A stretch of 10,654 bases of DNA, from contig CAYRWY010000183.1 of NCBI GenBank assembly GCA_964427955.1, positions 1-10,654 on the forward strand. The letters are read 5' to 3'. The notes beneath the pieces were generated by a model. It was not told where the DNA came from. It ran no database searches and saw only the letters and a list, made by a program, of their open reading frames with translations. This document shows positions 1-7,376 of the stretch, one piece after another; position 1 is the stretch's first letter; the number at the start of each line of letters is the position of its first letter. Origin of the DNA: JACRBK01 sp964427955 (GTDB lineage Bacteria > Chloroflexota > Anaerolineae > Aggregatilineales > Aggregatilineaceae). A program made the position numbers and the translations under genes.

Positions 1-1187
1 ACCTGGAATTCGACCGGGACGCGGCTGGCCCAGGCGTGCGGGTTGAAGACCACCAGCGGCTTAGCTCCTTGCTCAAATGGGATATTGATCTGCCAAACCA
101 AGGACTGCACGGCATAATTCAGGGTCCGGTCCGCAATGGCAAGCGCTTCACCGTACAGGTTGCGGGCGTCGTCATAGGCGATTTCCAGGCTGCTCCCGGC
201 CATGATGTCGTGAAACTGGTTGAACAGCACCCCGTTCCAGGCGTGTGCCAGTTCAGCGCTAGGATAGGGCTGTCCTGTGATGCGCGCAGCCAGCGCCGCA
301 AACTTTTCAGCCGCGATCAGGCGATTTTCGGTGACGCGATTCCAGCGCTTGATCCCAGAATGAGCAGCATAGCAGCCGACTGCATGATGCTGCAATTCAT
401 CATGCACGACCGGAATCGGCCAGTCCTGGGCCGCTGCCATCTCGAAAAAGGTATCGGGATCGCTGAATTTCAGAGTAGGACCATCGGGATCGTTGTTCAG
501 CCGTTGAATGCTCTGGATATTTTCCTGCGTCGGTCCGCCGCCGTGATTCCCCACCCCATAGAAGCACAGGCCCGCATCGAAGGGGGTCTTCAATTCATCG
601 GCGCAGCGCCGGACGTGCGTTTCTATGTCTTTGCCCCACGTGAGGTATTCGAACATGATGCGGAAGGCCAGCACGCGCGAACCGTCGTCGGCTTCCCACC
701 AGAACAGGCGGTTGGGCAGTCCTTTTTCATGTGGTCCGGGGCGCAGGAACACGTAGTAGCGCAGCCCGGCTTTGCGCAAGAGCTGCGGCAGCATCCCGTG
801 GTGGCCGAAGCTGTCCACGTTGTAACCGGTGATGGCCGTCACGCCGAATTTCTCCCGGAAATAACGCTGCCCATATAGCGCCTGCCGCACGAACGACTCC
901 CCGGCGGGGATATTGCAGTCGGGCTGAATCCACCAGCCGCCGACCACCTTCCAGCGTCCCTCGGCGATCCGCGCTGTGATCTCCGTGAACATGGCCGGAT
1001 CGCTCTTTTCGACCCACTCGTAAAAGGCCGCTGAACTGGAGACGAACACAAAGTCAGGGTACTCCGCCAGGCGATCCAGCGCCGAGCGGAAAGTCGCCTT
1101 GACTTCGTGGAAGCCTTCCTGCCACTGCCAGAGCCAGACTGGGTCGATGTGGGCATTGCCGATCATGTAGAGTGTTTTGTTTTTCAT
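1..1187 (-). CDS. GH38 alpha-mannosidase, 3' end beyond window
   Basis: The reading frame is open from ATG at 1187 to the left edge (about 395 codons) with no stop or frameshift, so this is the N-terminal part of a protein usually 800-1000 residues long. GH38 enzymes are zinc-dependent retaining exo-alpha-mannosidases. The N-terminal catalytic signature is clear: NAHIDPVWLW (residues 11-20) supplies His13 and Asp15, NVDSFGHHGMLPQ (123-135) supplies the nucleophile and zinc ligand Asp125, and NQFHDIMAGSS (323-333) supplies His326. These correspond to the four zinc ligands known from Golgi mannosidase II. No signal peptide is visible, so it is probably cytoplasmic and acts on imported oligosaccharides. 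The start lies 8 bases after the GH43 stop, with a weak TAGGCG upstream, so it is probably the last known gene of the leftward operon. The family is certain; the natural substrate is not, and a mannosidase is an unexpected partner for pectin-type genes. Confidence 0.95.
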   Translation of the reverse strand, partial: MKNKTLYMIGNAHIDPVWLWQWQEGFHEVKATFRSALDRLAEYPDFVFVSSSAAFYEWVEKSDPAMFTEITARIAEGRWKVVGGWWIQPDCNIPAGESFVRQALYGQRYFREKFGVTAITGYNVDSFGHHGMLPQLLRKAGLRYYVFLRPGPHEKGLPNRLFWWEADDGSRVLAFRIMFEYLTWGKDIETHVRRCADELKTPFDAGLCFYGVGNHGGGPTQENIQSIQRLNNDPDGPTLKFSDPDTFFEMAAAQDWPIPVVHDELQHHAVGCYAAHSGIKRWNRVTENRLIAAEKFAALAARITGQPYPSAELAHAWNGVLFNQFHDIMAGSSLEIAYDDARNLYGEALAIADRTLNYAVQSLVWQINIPFEQGAKPLVVFNPHAWASRVPVEFQ

Positions 1188-1195
1188 GGTAGCGC

Positions 1196-2236
1196 CTATG
1201 GATTGGGCACGGGCTGGGGATCGCGCTCCACTGTGATCAATGGCCTGGTCCCCTCCCAGGTGACTTCCGTCAGAAACAGGTCGCGGCCATTCGGGAGCCA
1301 GGCGTGATACAGCAGCCACGTCCTCCCGTCGGCGGTTTGGACGACATCCTGCCCGCCCGGACCCAGCACACCTTCGGTCATGCTGGTTTTCAGCCAGGGC
1401 TTTTCGGATGGTTTGGTGTAGGGCCCGAGCAAGGCTTCCGATGTCGCGTAGCCTACGGCGTAGTTCCCGCCCGCATAGCTGTTCGCCGAATAGAACAGGT
1501 AATACACGCCGTCGCGCCGCCAGAGGGTGGGGCCTTCGATCAGGAGTCCTTCCCAGGGAAAGCTGCTCGTGAGCAGCGGGGTGGGGGCGCCGGTCAGGCC
1601 CAGCCCGTCGGCGGTCGTGGGTTGGATATAAACCCACGTGTCATTTCCGATGGCATTGCCGTCGTTTTTCCACAGCACGTATCGCTGGCCGTCGTGGTCG
1701 GTGAAGCTGGCCGGATCGATTGAGCCGCCCTGCTCGGCCTGGCAGATCAGCGGGACATCTTCGACTGGCGCGAAAGGCCCCTGCGGCTCGGCGCTGATCG
1801 CGACGCCGATACACTGGATGCCCTGGTAGCGCGCCACGTGGTACATCACGTACTGCCCGCCGACCTCCGAGACGTCAGGTGCCCAGGTCCAGCCGAATTC
1901 CTGCGCCGCCCAGGCGGGAAGCTGGGGCAGGGCGTCCGGCAGCAGGTCCCAGTGGACCAGGTCCGTCGAGCGCGCTGCCTGGATGTTGATTCCCTCCGAA
2001 TTTGTGGCATAGGCGTAGTAGGTCTGGCCGACTTGCAGGACGTCCGGATCGGGGAAGTCGCGCGGCAGCACCGGATTCACGTACATCCCTGGTGGCGGGG
2101 TGGCGGTGACCGTATCGACGGCGGCGACAGGTGCCAGGCTGACCACACTCAGCCCAATCGCCGTCAACAGCCCACCGGCCATCACCAGGAAAATCAGTCG
2201 AAAGCGTCGTCTGATAAGGGGCTGATCAGTTGTCAT
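1196..2236 (-). CDS. Secreted or membrane-anchored GH43 glycosidase
   Basis: This 346-residue protein carries a single five-bladed beta-propeller GH43 domain. Such enzymes are inverting arabinanases, arabinofuranosidases, xylosidases or galactosidases. An Arg-rich start (RRRFR, 9-13) followed by a hydrophobic stretch (about 14-39) looks like a signal peptide or an N-terminal membrane anchor, and there is no lipobox cysteine. A short TATPPPG linker leads into the propeller. The catalytic triad can be read: general base Asp63 in DFPDPDV, pKa-modulating Asp174 in GSIDPASF, and general acid Glu234 in LIEGPTLW. His311 in the late HAW motif probably sits at the propeller centre. Length fits a single-domain GH43 with no carbohydrate-binding module. 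Sugar specificity cannot be read from motifs; an arabinan or galactan side-chain role would fit the uronate genes. The ATG at 2236 has only a weak AGAAAG upstream, and the 51 bases between it and the broken kinase show no convincing promoter. Confidence 0.9.
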   Translation of the reverse strand: MTTDQPLIRRRFRLIFLVMAGGLLTAIGLSVVSLAPVAAVDTVTATPPPGMYVNPVLPRDFPDPDVLQVGQTYYAYATNSEGINIQAARSTDLVHWDLLPDALPQLPAWAAQEFGWTWAPDVSEVGGQYVMYHVARYQGIQCIGVAISAEPQGPFAPVEDVPLICQAEQGGSIDPASFTDHDGQRYVLWKNDGNAIGNDTWVYIQPTTADGLGLTGAPTPLLTSSFPWEGLLIEGPTLWRRDGVYYLFYSANSYAGGNYAVGYATSEALLGPYTKPSEKPWLKTSMTEGVLGPGGQDVVQTADGRTWLLYHAWLPNGRDLFLTEVTWEGTRPLITVERDPQPVPNP

Positions 2237-2322
2237 AAAATGTATCTTTCTGCGTAGCGGCTGCTCTGAAAAATTCGATTTTGTCGATCACAGGTTAGTA
2301 TACAGCGCCGCCGCATCTTCCG

Positions 2323-2800
2323 TCACGAGGCTGGGGGGAGTAGGCTGTTGTCGTAGTAATTCAGAGGGGCCTGGAGGACCAGATAGTCGTCTTCGTAGAG
2401 ATGACGATGGCGTCCGGCACAAACATNNNNNNNNNNNNNNNNNNNNNNNNNNNNNNNNNNNNNNNNNNNNNNNNNNNNNNNNNNNNNNNNNNNNNNNNNN
2501 NNNNNNNNNNNNNNNNNNNNNNNNNNCCATGACGCGAATCGCCTCAGCGGGGCCTGAAAAGACGCCCGTCCCAATCCCGACCACCCTCGCCGCGCCCGGC
2601 AGGGTGACGTCGGTGAAGGGGAAAATCTCCGGGATGCAGCCCGGCGGATGCGTTCCATCTCGTAGGCGGTCCCTTGCAGAACCGCCTTGAGCAGATCGAT
2701 CGGGCGGCGGTGCGCTTCCAGTCCGATAAAGCGCGGCTTGGCACGAGGTCGTTCCCACGTCCACGCCAAGCAGTGTTCCGCCAGGATTACCGCCGTTGAT
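2323..2800 (-). pseudogene. Collapsed FGGY-family carbohydrate kinase, interrupted by scaffold gap
   Basis: Pieces of one FGGY sugar kinase lie in the expected order but in different frames. LLGVDVGTTS (2773-2744) is the N-terminal phosphate-binding motif. RFIGLEAHRRPIDLLKAVLQ and the following GTAYEMERIRRAA (to about 2635) form the C-terminal domain helix, in another frame. VTLPGAARVVGIGTGVFSG and PAEAIRVM (2608-2528) match the late segment that usually reads like LGAALLAGIGTGVF, back in the first frame. Left of the gap, FVPDA (2423-2409) followed in a shifted frame by RHLYEDDYLVLQ (from about 2406) resembles the C-terminal tail. About 380 residues between the first two pieces and about 45 between the next two are absent, compared with a normal protein of roughly 500 residues. 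No ATG precedes the first motif: the triplet overlapping the kduD stop is ATC. Either the gene has decayed, or contig ends were misjoined at the gap. Substrate cannot be assigned. Confidence 0.65.
2427..2526. other. Scaffold gap of 100 Ns
   Basis: Exactly 100 unknown bases are present, the conventional placeholder for a gap of unknown size. It falls inside the broken FGGY kinase, just before its C-terminal tail, and any protein reading across it is unreliable. Confidence 0.99.
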
Positions 2801-3570
2801 TAGCGCGCCATCCAGCCCCCATCGACCGGAATGATCGCGCCGTGCAGGTAGCTTGCCGCCTCGGATGCCAGGAAGACGACGATACCTTTCAGATCGTCGG
2901 GAGTGCCCCAACGCTGGGCCGGAATGCGCGACATGATCGCCTCACTGCGCGCCGGATCGGCCCGCAGCGGCGCGGTGTTGGCGGTCGCCATGTAGCCCGG
3001 TGCAATGGCATTGACGTTGATTCCCAGCGGTGCCCACTCGTTCGCCAGGGCGCGCGTCAGCCCGGCCACGGCGCTTTTCGAAGCGGTGTAGGAGGGAACC
3101 AAAATCCCGCCCTGGAAGGAGAGCATCGACGCGACGTTGATGATCTTGCCGCCGCCCTGCGCTTTCATGACGCGTCCCGCCGCCTGCGAGAGGAAAAACA
3201 CGGCACGCTGGTTGATCGTGATGACCGAATCCCAGTCTGCCTCGCTGAATTCGAGCGCGGGCGCGCGGCGGATGATCCCGGCGTTGTTGACCAGAATATC
3301 CAGGCGGCCCAGTTGCTCGACCACCTGGCTCACGGCGCGGCTCAGGTCCGCCGCCGAGGCGGCCAGCAGATCGACACTCAGGCTCATGAAGCGCCGCCCC
3401 AAGGCCTCAACCTGGGCGCACGTTTCGCCGCAGTCGGGGGTGCGATCCAGCCCGGCGACGTCCGCTCCCGCTTCCGCCAGTCCGACTGCCATTGCCTGTC
3501 CCAGGCCCTGGCTGGCTCCGGTGACGAGCGCCACTTTGCCCTGCAATGTGAAGGTATCGAGAACACTCAT
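2800..3570 (-). CDS. kduD: 2-dehydro-3-deoxy-D-gluconate 5-dehydrogenase (KduD), SDR family
   Basis: KduD interconverts 2,5-diketo-3-deoxygluconate and 2-keto-3-deoxygluconate with NAD(H), the step after KduI in use of unsaturated uronates. The 256-residue protein is a classical short-chain dehydrogenase: cofactor loop TGASQGLG (17-24), NNAG (95-98), and catalytic Ser148, Tyr161 and Lys165 in the S-Y-x3-K arrangement. The C-terminus PVDGGWMAR and the NAIAPGYMATANTAPLRAD segment are typical of KduD, and the length matches the family. It starts 13 bases after kduI stops, so the two are probably co-transcribed and translated in sequence. The start follows a modest GTAGGCG. SDR subfamilies resemble each other, but the kduI neighbour makes the assignment strong. 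A different hydroxysteroid or sugar dehydrogenase is the only serious alternative. Confidence 0.92.
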   Translation of the reverse strand: MSVLDTFTLQGKVALVTGASQGLGQAMAVGLAEAGADVAGLDRTPDCGETCAQVEALGRRFMSLSVDLLAASAADLSRAVSQVVEQLGRLDILVNNAGIIRRAPALEFSEADWDSVITINQRAVFFLSQAAGRVMKAQGGGKIINVASMLSFQGGILVPSYTASKSAVAGLTRALANEWAPLGINVNAIAPGYMATANTAPLRADPARSEAIMSRIPAQRWGTPDDLKGIVVFLASEAASYLHGAIIPVDGGWMAR

Positions 3571-3583
3571 GTTGGTCGCCTAC

Positions 3584-4417
3584 CTATGACAACTGCTCCA
3601 TTGTGACGGGGTCCATGTCGCTGAAGGTCTGATTTTCACCGGCCATCGCCCAGATGAAGGCATAGTTGCCGGTGCCGACGCCGGAATGGATCGACCAGCT
3701 CGGCGAGATCACCGCCTGCTCGTTGCGCACGATGAGGTGGCGTGTCTCGTCCGGCTCGCCCAGCAGGTGGAAGACGACGTTGTTTTCGGCAATGTTGAAG
3801 TAGAAATAGACTTCCATACGCCGGACGTGCGTATGGACGGGCATGGTATTCCACATGTTGTTCGGATCGAGCAGGGTGACGCCCATCACGAGCTGGCAGC
3901 TTCGCACCCCGTCGGCATGGATGTATTTGTAGATGGTGCGCTCGTTGGAATGCGCGAGATCGCCCAGATGCGACGGCGCCGCGTCCCGGATCGGGATGTG
4001 CGCGGTGGGGTGGGTGGCGTGGGCGGGCGTGCTGCTGAGGTAGAAGTGCGCGGGCTGGGCAGGACTGTCGCTCGCGAAGCTGACTTCCTTGGTCCCACGG
4101 CCCACGTACAGCCCATCCAGCTTTTCCATCACATAGACCTGGCCATCGACGGTGACTTTCCCCGGCCCGCCGACGTTGACGATGCCCATTTCGCGGCGCT
4201 CCAGGAAGTAGGCCGCGCCGAGCGTCTTGGGATCGCCGACCAGCGCCAGCGGTTTGCCCACCGGGCACGCGCCCCCGGTGATGATGCGGTCCACGTGGCT
4301 GTAGAGCATGTAGATTTCACCAGGGACAAACAGTGTTTCGATCAGAAAGTTCTGACGGAGTTGTTCGGTGGTGAAGGTCCTCGCCTGTTCGGGCTGAGGC
4401 GGATAACGCATGTCCAT
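3584..4417 (-). CDS. kduI: 5-dehydro-4-deoxy-D-glucuronate isomerase (KduI)
   Basis: KduI converts 4-deoxy-5-ketouronate, which forms spontaneously from lyase-generated unsaturated uronates, into 2,5-diketo-3-deoxygluconate (EC 5.3.1.17). It is a cytoplasmic cupin-type metalloenzyme. The 277-residue length matches the E. coli enzyme. The zinc ligands are present: His195 and His197 in PVHTHVRRMEVY, Glu202 in the same block, and His244 in SWSIHSGVG, each one position earlier than the known E. coli ligands 196, 198, 203 and 245. Other family blocks are the N-terminal RQNFLIETLFVPGEI and GGACPVGKPL. The start at 4417 lies 3 bases after the uxaE stop, and its AGGAG ribosome-binding site is inside the last uxaE codons, which implies translational coupling. 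A second ATG two codons later is possible but less well spaced. Its presence implies that a pectate, alginate-like or glycosaminoglycan lyase exists elsewhere in the genome. Confidence 0.97.
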   Translation of the reverse strand: MDMRYPPQPEQARTFTTEQLRQNFLIETLFVPGEIYMLYSHVDRIITGGACPVGKPLALVGDPKTLGAAYFLERREMGIVNVGGPGKVTVDGQVYVMEKLDGLYVGRGTKEVSFASDSPAQPAHFYLSSTPAHATHPTAHIPIRDAAPSHLGDLAHSNERTIYKYIHADGVRSCQLVMGVTLLDPNNMWNTMPVHTHVRRMEVYFYFNIAENNVVFHLLGEPDETRHLIVRNEQAVISPSWSIHSGVGTGNYAFIWAMAGENQTFSDMDPVTMEQLS

Positions 4418-4420
4418 CGC

Positions 4421-5839
4421 TTATTCTCCTGTGAAGGGCCGAAGATGACGCGAAAAATGCTGTTGGAGCAGGGCGTAATAACGATCCTCGTGGGCGCGCA
4501 GCACGGCGTGCAGCCGGTCGCCGTAGCGGTCCAGCACCGAGCCGAAGGTGACGTGCAGCACCTGCCGCGCGTCGAACTGGTTCAGCAGATCCGGCAGGTC
4601 GGAATAATCGGCCTCCGGGACGCGGCGCAGATCGGCGGAGACGTGGTAGGTCGCACGGTCGGTGTCATAGCGGCCCCGCGCGAATGCGAAAACCTCGCGG
4701 AACCCCTCCGCATCGACTTCCGCCCAGGTGCGCAGCGCCTCCAGGTAGCTGGTGCCCGCTGTTTTCAGGTGGACCAGTCCCCCGGCGTGGCGCACCGCCA
4801 ACGGGTAGACGCTGAACTTGTCCGAGCCGGAGTGCAGGCTGAGCTTATAGCCGCCGAAATGGTGCATGACGGCGGCGTGCCCGGCCAGACAGTGATCGAG
4901 CGCGTCCAGGTCGCCGATATAGTCTACTCCTTTTTCGAAGCGTCCTACAAAGCGCGGCGCGAGGCTGACCCATTCCACGCCCAGGCGGCGCATCTCGGTA
5001 GCCAGGAAAAAGTGTTCCTGGATCGCTGTGGGGGTATCCGTCTCGTCTACGGAGACTTCGAAGTCGAACGGGCGGCTGCCCAGCAGCCCTTTCAGGTGGC
5101 GGTACATCGTGACGATGTGCGCCAGCGCGCGGCCATATTTGGCGGCAGCGCGGTAGAGGGTTTCCTGGTCGAACGCGATCGTCACGCCGTCCAGGGCAAA
5201 AGTCCGGTTCAGAAACCGGGAGTCGAGATCGGCGAACGTACTGTCCAGGCGATCCCAGGGCAGCGCCTGCACTTTGTCGCGCAGTACCGCGAGCGGATCG
5301 GTTTCTGCCTGATTGTCCACGTGATCGCCCGGATCGACGGTGAAAAACGAGTAGCCCGCCCTGACGAAGGGCGTCACGACGTCCGGCGTTTTGAGGTGAT
5401 CGGCATCCGCGCCCCAGGGATCGCGCCAGCCCGCCTGGAAGACTCCCCACAGCGCATCGTCCATCACCTGCTGCGGCGTACGTCCCGTGCGCGCGTTTTC
5501 CCGCACCGACTGCTGCGCGAAGATGGGCGCGATCCGGGTGCCGCGCACCGCCTGGACGTGGCCGGGCGTGGCCTGTCCCAGCCGGTCGCCGAAGCCCGCC
5601 GACGTGCGCAGCCCTAAGGCCGACGGTTTTAGCCAGGGCAGCCGCTCCCGCAGCGCCGCGGCGTTGGACGGCATGAGCGGGCCGAGCCACGTATCCCCCT
5701 GCGGGCTGCCCTCGAAACCGGTCGTGTTCCCGTTCAAGCCGAGCCACTTCGCCCCGCTGATCGGATCGCGCGCCAGAAAATAGGTCGTGCCTTCATACTC
5801 GACCAGTGAATCGCCGTAAGTTGTCAACCCTTCGACCAT
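4421..5839 (-). CDS. uxaE: Tagaturonate epimerase (UxaE)
   Basis: UxaE interconverts D-tagaturonate and D-fructuronate, letting galacturonate enter the glucuronate/mannonate route; it was defined in Thermotoga maritima. The translation from 5839 is 472 residues, close to the family length. Recognisable blocks are DADHLKTPDVV (145-155), SVDETDTPTAIQEHFFL (263-279) and HFGGYKLSLHSGSDKFSVYP (327-346), whose His, Asp and Lys residues probably form the metal and substrate site. The frame is open from 5878, but that start would overlap the end of uxaC by 32 bases. The ATG at 5839 follows the uxaC stop by 7 bases with TGAGG correctly spaced upstream, so it is preferred. Placement between uxaC and kduI fits a complete galacturonate isomerisation arm. 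The family is recognised from conserved blocks rather than by alignment; a non-uronate sugar epimerase is unlikely in this setting. Confidence 0.92.
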   Translation of the reverse strand: MVEGLTTYGDSLVEYEGTTYFLARDPISGAKWLGLNGNTTGFEGSPQGDTWLGPLMPSNAAALRERLPWLKPSALGLRTSAGFGDRLGQATPGHVQAVRGTRIAPIFAQQSVRENARTGRTPQQVMDDALWGVFQAGWRDPWGADADHLKTPDVVTPFVRAGYSFFTVDPGDHVDNQAETDPLAVLRDKVQALPWDRLDSTFADLDSRFLNRTFALDGVTIAFDQETLYRAAAKYGRALAHIVTMYRHLKGLLGSRPFDFEVSVDETDTPTAIQEHFFLATEMRRLGVEWVSLAPRFVGRFEKGVDYIGDLDALDHCLAGHAAVMHHFGGYKLSLHSGSDKFSVYPLAVRHAGGLVHLKTAGTSYLEALRTWAEVDAEGFREVFAFARGRYDTDRATYHVSADLRRVPEADYSDLPDLLNQFDARQVLHVTFGSVLDRYGDRLHAVLRAHEDRYYALLQQHFSRHLRPFTGE

Positions 5840-5846
5840 CCTCGCC

Positions 5847-7250
5847 TCACAGGTTATAGCCGCGCTTCGCCAGCCCATACGCCAGATCGACGATCATCTC
5901 GTGCGCGTCGGTCTCGTCGATCATCCCGCGGACGACCAGTCCGGCCAGCCAGTTCGCGCTCGCGCGCCGCCAGATGTCGTGCCGCGCCGGGATCGAGGGG
6001 AACGCCCGTGTATCGTCGTTGAAGCCGACCGTGTTGTAAATCCCTGCCGTCTCCGTCACCTGGTCGAAGTAACGCTGCATTCCGTTCCAACTGTCGTGGA
6101 ACCACCACGGCGGTCCCAGCTTGACCGCCGGGTAATGCCCGGCCAGCGGAGCCAGTTCACGCGTGTAGCTCGTTTCGTCCAGCGTGAACAGCACCAGGGT
6201 CAGGCGCGGATCGGTCCCGAATTCGTTCAGGAGCGGCAGCAAATTCCGAGTGTATTCGGTCGCCACGGGCATATCGGCGCCCATGTCGCGCCCAAAGTGC
6301 TTGAACAGGGCTGCGTTGTGGTTGCGCCACGATCCGGGGTGGAACTGCATGACCAGGCCATCTTCGGTGCTCATGCGCGCCATCTCGATCAGCATGTGGC
6401 CGGTGAACTGCCAGGCATCCTCGGCGGTCGCGTGGCCCTGGAGCGCGCGCTCGAAAATCCGGCTCGCCTCATGCTCGGACAGCCGCCCGGTGTGCGCCGT
6501 GAGCGCGGCGTGATCGGTGGCCCGCGCGCCCATCGTCTTGAAGAACGCCCGGCGCTGTTCCAGGGCGCGAATGAACGTTTGATAGGAATCGACCGTGATA
6601 CCGGACACGTCGCTCAGGCGATCAATGGCGCTGCGCCAGCCGTCCGTGTCCAGATTGACGACGGCATCCGGGCGGAAGGTGGGGCGGACGACGCCCGACC
6701 AGCCCGACTCGCGGATCGCCCGATGATGCTCCAGCGTATCGGTCGCGGTGTCGGTCGTGCACAGCACCTCGATCTTGAACCGCTCGAACATCCGGCGCGG
6801 CTGCATCTCCGGCGTGGCCAGGCAGGCCGCGATCTGGTCGTAGATGGCCTGGGCGTTGGCCTGGCCCAGCTTTTCCTGAACTCCAAAGACGGTCTCGAAT
6901 TCGTGGGCCAGCCACAGGCCGGTGGGCGTGCCGCGAAACAGGTGGAAGTGTTCGGCGAAGGTCTGCCAGACCCGGCGGTGATCCTGCTCGACCGGCGCAC
7001 TGTCGCGACGTGGGATGCCCAGGGCTTCGAGCGAGACGCCCTGCGAGTACAGCATTCGGAAGATGTAATGATCAGGGATCAGCAGTAGATCGACGGGAGA
7101 GCCAAAGGAGTAGTTCGGATCGGCGAACAGGCGGGGATCGACGTGCCCATGCGGGCAGATCAGCGGCAAATTCACCACTGTTCGGTAGAGCTGGAGCGCG
7201 ACAGCTTTCTGCTGCGCATCCGGACCAAAATAACGATCTTCAGCCAGCAT
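5847..7250 (-). CDS. uxaC: Glucuronate/galacturonate isomerase (UxaC)
   Basis: UxaC (EC 5.3.1.12) opens hexuronate catabolism by converting D-glucuronate to D-fructuronate and D-galacturonate to D-tagaturonate. It is a cytoplasmic amidohydrolase-superfamily barrel. The 467-residue length agrees with the roughly 470-residue E. coli enzyme. Key features are CPHGHVDP (32-39) with the metal-binding His-x-His pair 34/36, VLCTTDTATDTLEHH (162-176), MQFHPGSWRNHN (301-312), KLGPPWWFHDS (377-387) and VGFNDDTRAF (408-417) with the late-barrel Asp. It is the first gene of the leftward operon. Its ATG at 7250 lies about 50 bases from the predicted transcription start, with only a weak GTAGAG upstream. 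The operator pair described separately covers that start site, so repression by the divergent LacI-type protein is likely. Confidence 0.97.
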   Translation of the reverse strand: MLAEDRYFGPDAQQKAVALQLYRTVVNLPLICPHGHVDPRLFADPNYSFGSPVDLLLIPDHYIFRMLYSQGVSLEALGIPRRDSAPVEQDHRRVWQTFAEHFHLFRGTPTGLWLAHEFETVFGVQEKLGQANAQAIYDQIAACLATPEMQPRRMFERFKIEVLCTTDTATDTLEHHRAIRESGWSGVVRPTFRPDAVVNLDTDGWRSAIDRLSDVSGITVDSYQTFIRALEQRRAFFKTMGARATDHAALTAHTGRLSEHEASRIFERALQGHATAEDAWQFTGHMLIEMARMSTEDGLVMQFHPGSWRNHNAALFKHFGRDMGADMPVATEYTRNLLPLLNEFGTDPRLTLVLFTLDETSYTRELAPLAGHYPAVKLGPPWWFHDSWNGMQRYFDQVTETAGIYNTVGFNDDTRAFPSIPARHDIWRRASANWLAGLVVRGMIDETDAHEMIVDLAYGLAKRGYNL

Positions 7251-7282
7251 AAGTCTCTACATCCTTAATACTATCTTCTCCC

Positions 7283-7306
7283 GTTAGCGTTAACGATAGC
7301 GTTAAC
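7283..7306. promoter_or_regulatory. Tandem LacI-type operators upstream of uxaC
   Basis: Two 12-base sites abut head to tail: GTTAGCGTTAAC (7283-7294) and GATAGCGTTAAC (7295-7306). Both fit a GTTA-n-CG-n-TAAC palindrome with the central CG step typical of LacI-family operators. Seen another way, TAGCGTTAAC is repeated every 12 bases, and GTTAACG (7289-7295) and CGTTAAC (7300-7306) form a perfect inverted repeat with a 4-base spacer. The block lies just downstream of the predicted uxaC -10 box and over its start site, a classic position for repression. The binding protein is inferred. Confidence 0.72.
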
Positions 7307-7308
7307 TC

Positions 7309-7338
7309 AGCTTAGCATGTTTTTTCGCGGCTTGTCAA
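7309..7338 (-). promoter_or_regulatory. Predicted promoter of the uxaC operon
   Basis: On the minus strand a perfect TTGACA (7338-7333) is followed after 18 bases by TAAGCT (7314-7309), a weak -10 box. Predicted transcription starts near 7301, inside the operator pair, and leaves a leader of about 50 bases. The weak -10 makes this a moderate-confidence call. Confidence 0.5.
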
Positions 7339-7353
7339 CAGGTGATTGACAAG
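7331..7353. repeat. Inverted repeat containing both divergent -35 boxes
   Basis: CTTGTCAA (7331-7338) and TTGACAAG (7346-7353) are perfect reverse complements with a 7-base spacer. Each arm contains a TTGACA -35 element facing away from the other, so the two promoters are back to back. The symmetry could be coincidental or could also be a protein-binding site. Confidence 0.7.
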
Positions 7354-7376
7354 CTCCGTTGTTTTGATGATATAAT
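7346..7376 (+). promoter_or_regulatory. Promoter of the LacI-type regulator operon
   Basis: TTGACA (7346-7351) and TATAAT (7371-7376) are both perfect sigma-70 type hexamers. The 19-base spacer is long, but TG at 7368-7369 creates an extended -10, which offsets it. The predicted start is near 7383, inside the palindromic operator. Confidence 0.75.

Noticed and set aside
36..878. A 280-codon plus-strand open frame near the left edge.
   Set aside because: The minus strand here encodes the GH38 catalytic domain without interruption, and the plus-strand translation matches nothing recognisable.
727..1156. Short minus-strand open frames at 727-1017 and 839-1156 that first suggested a broken gene.
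   Set aside because: Translating from ATG 1187 in the third frame gives an uninterrupted GH38 protein to the window edge, so there is no frameshift.
2237..2287. A possible separate promoter or terminator before the GH43 gene, including a small TCGA-TTTTG-TCGA inverted repeat.
   Set aside because: No paired -35 and -10 boxes at proper spacing were found, and the repeat is too short and lacks the T-run of a terminator.
2288..2911. A continuous 207-codon minus-strand frame running across the Ns.
   Set aside because: It begins out of frame inside kduD and reads through 100 unknown bases; only parts of it carry FGGY kinase motifs, so it is not a real intact gene.
3686..5617. A 643-codon open frame on the plus strand opposite kduI and uxaE.
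   Set aside because: It is antisense to two recognised enzymes with intact catalytic motifs, resembles no family, and is an expected by-product of GC-rich codon usage.
5840..5878. An upstream start for uxaE at 5878.
   Set aside because: It would add 13 residues overlapping the end of uxaC, whereas ATG 5839 has a properly placed ribosome-binding sequence and a natural family N-terminus.
5901..7088. A 395-codon plus-strand open frame opposite uxaC.
   Set aside because: It is a shadow of uxaC, with low-complexity Arg/Gly/Ala-rich composition and no family motif.
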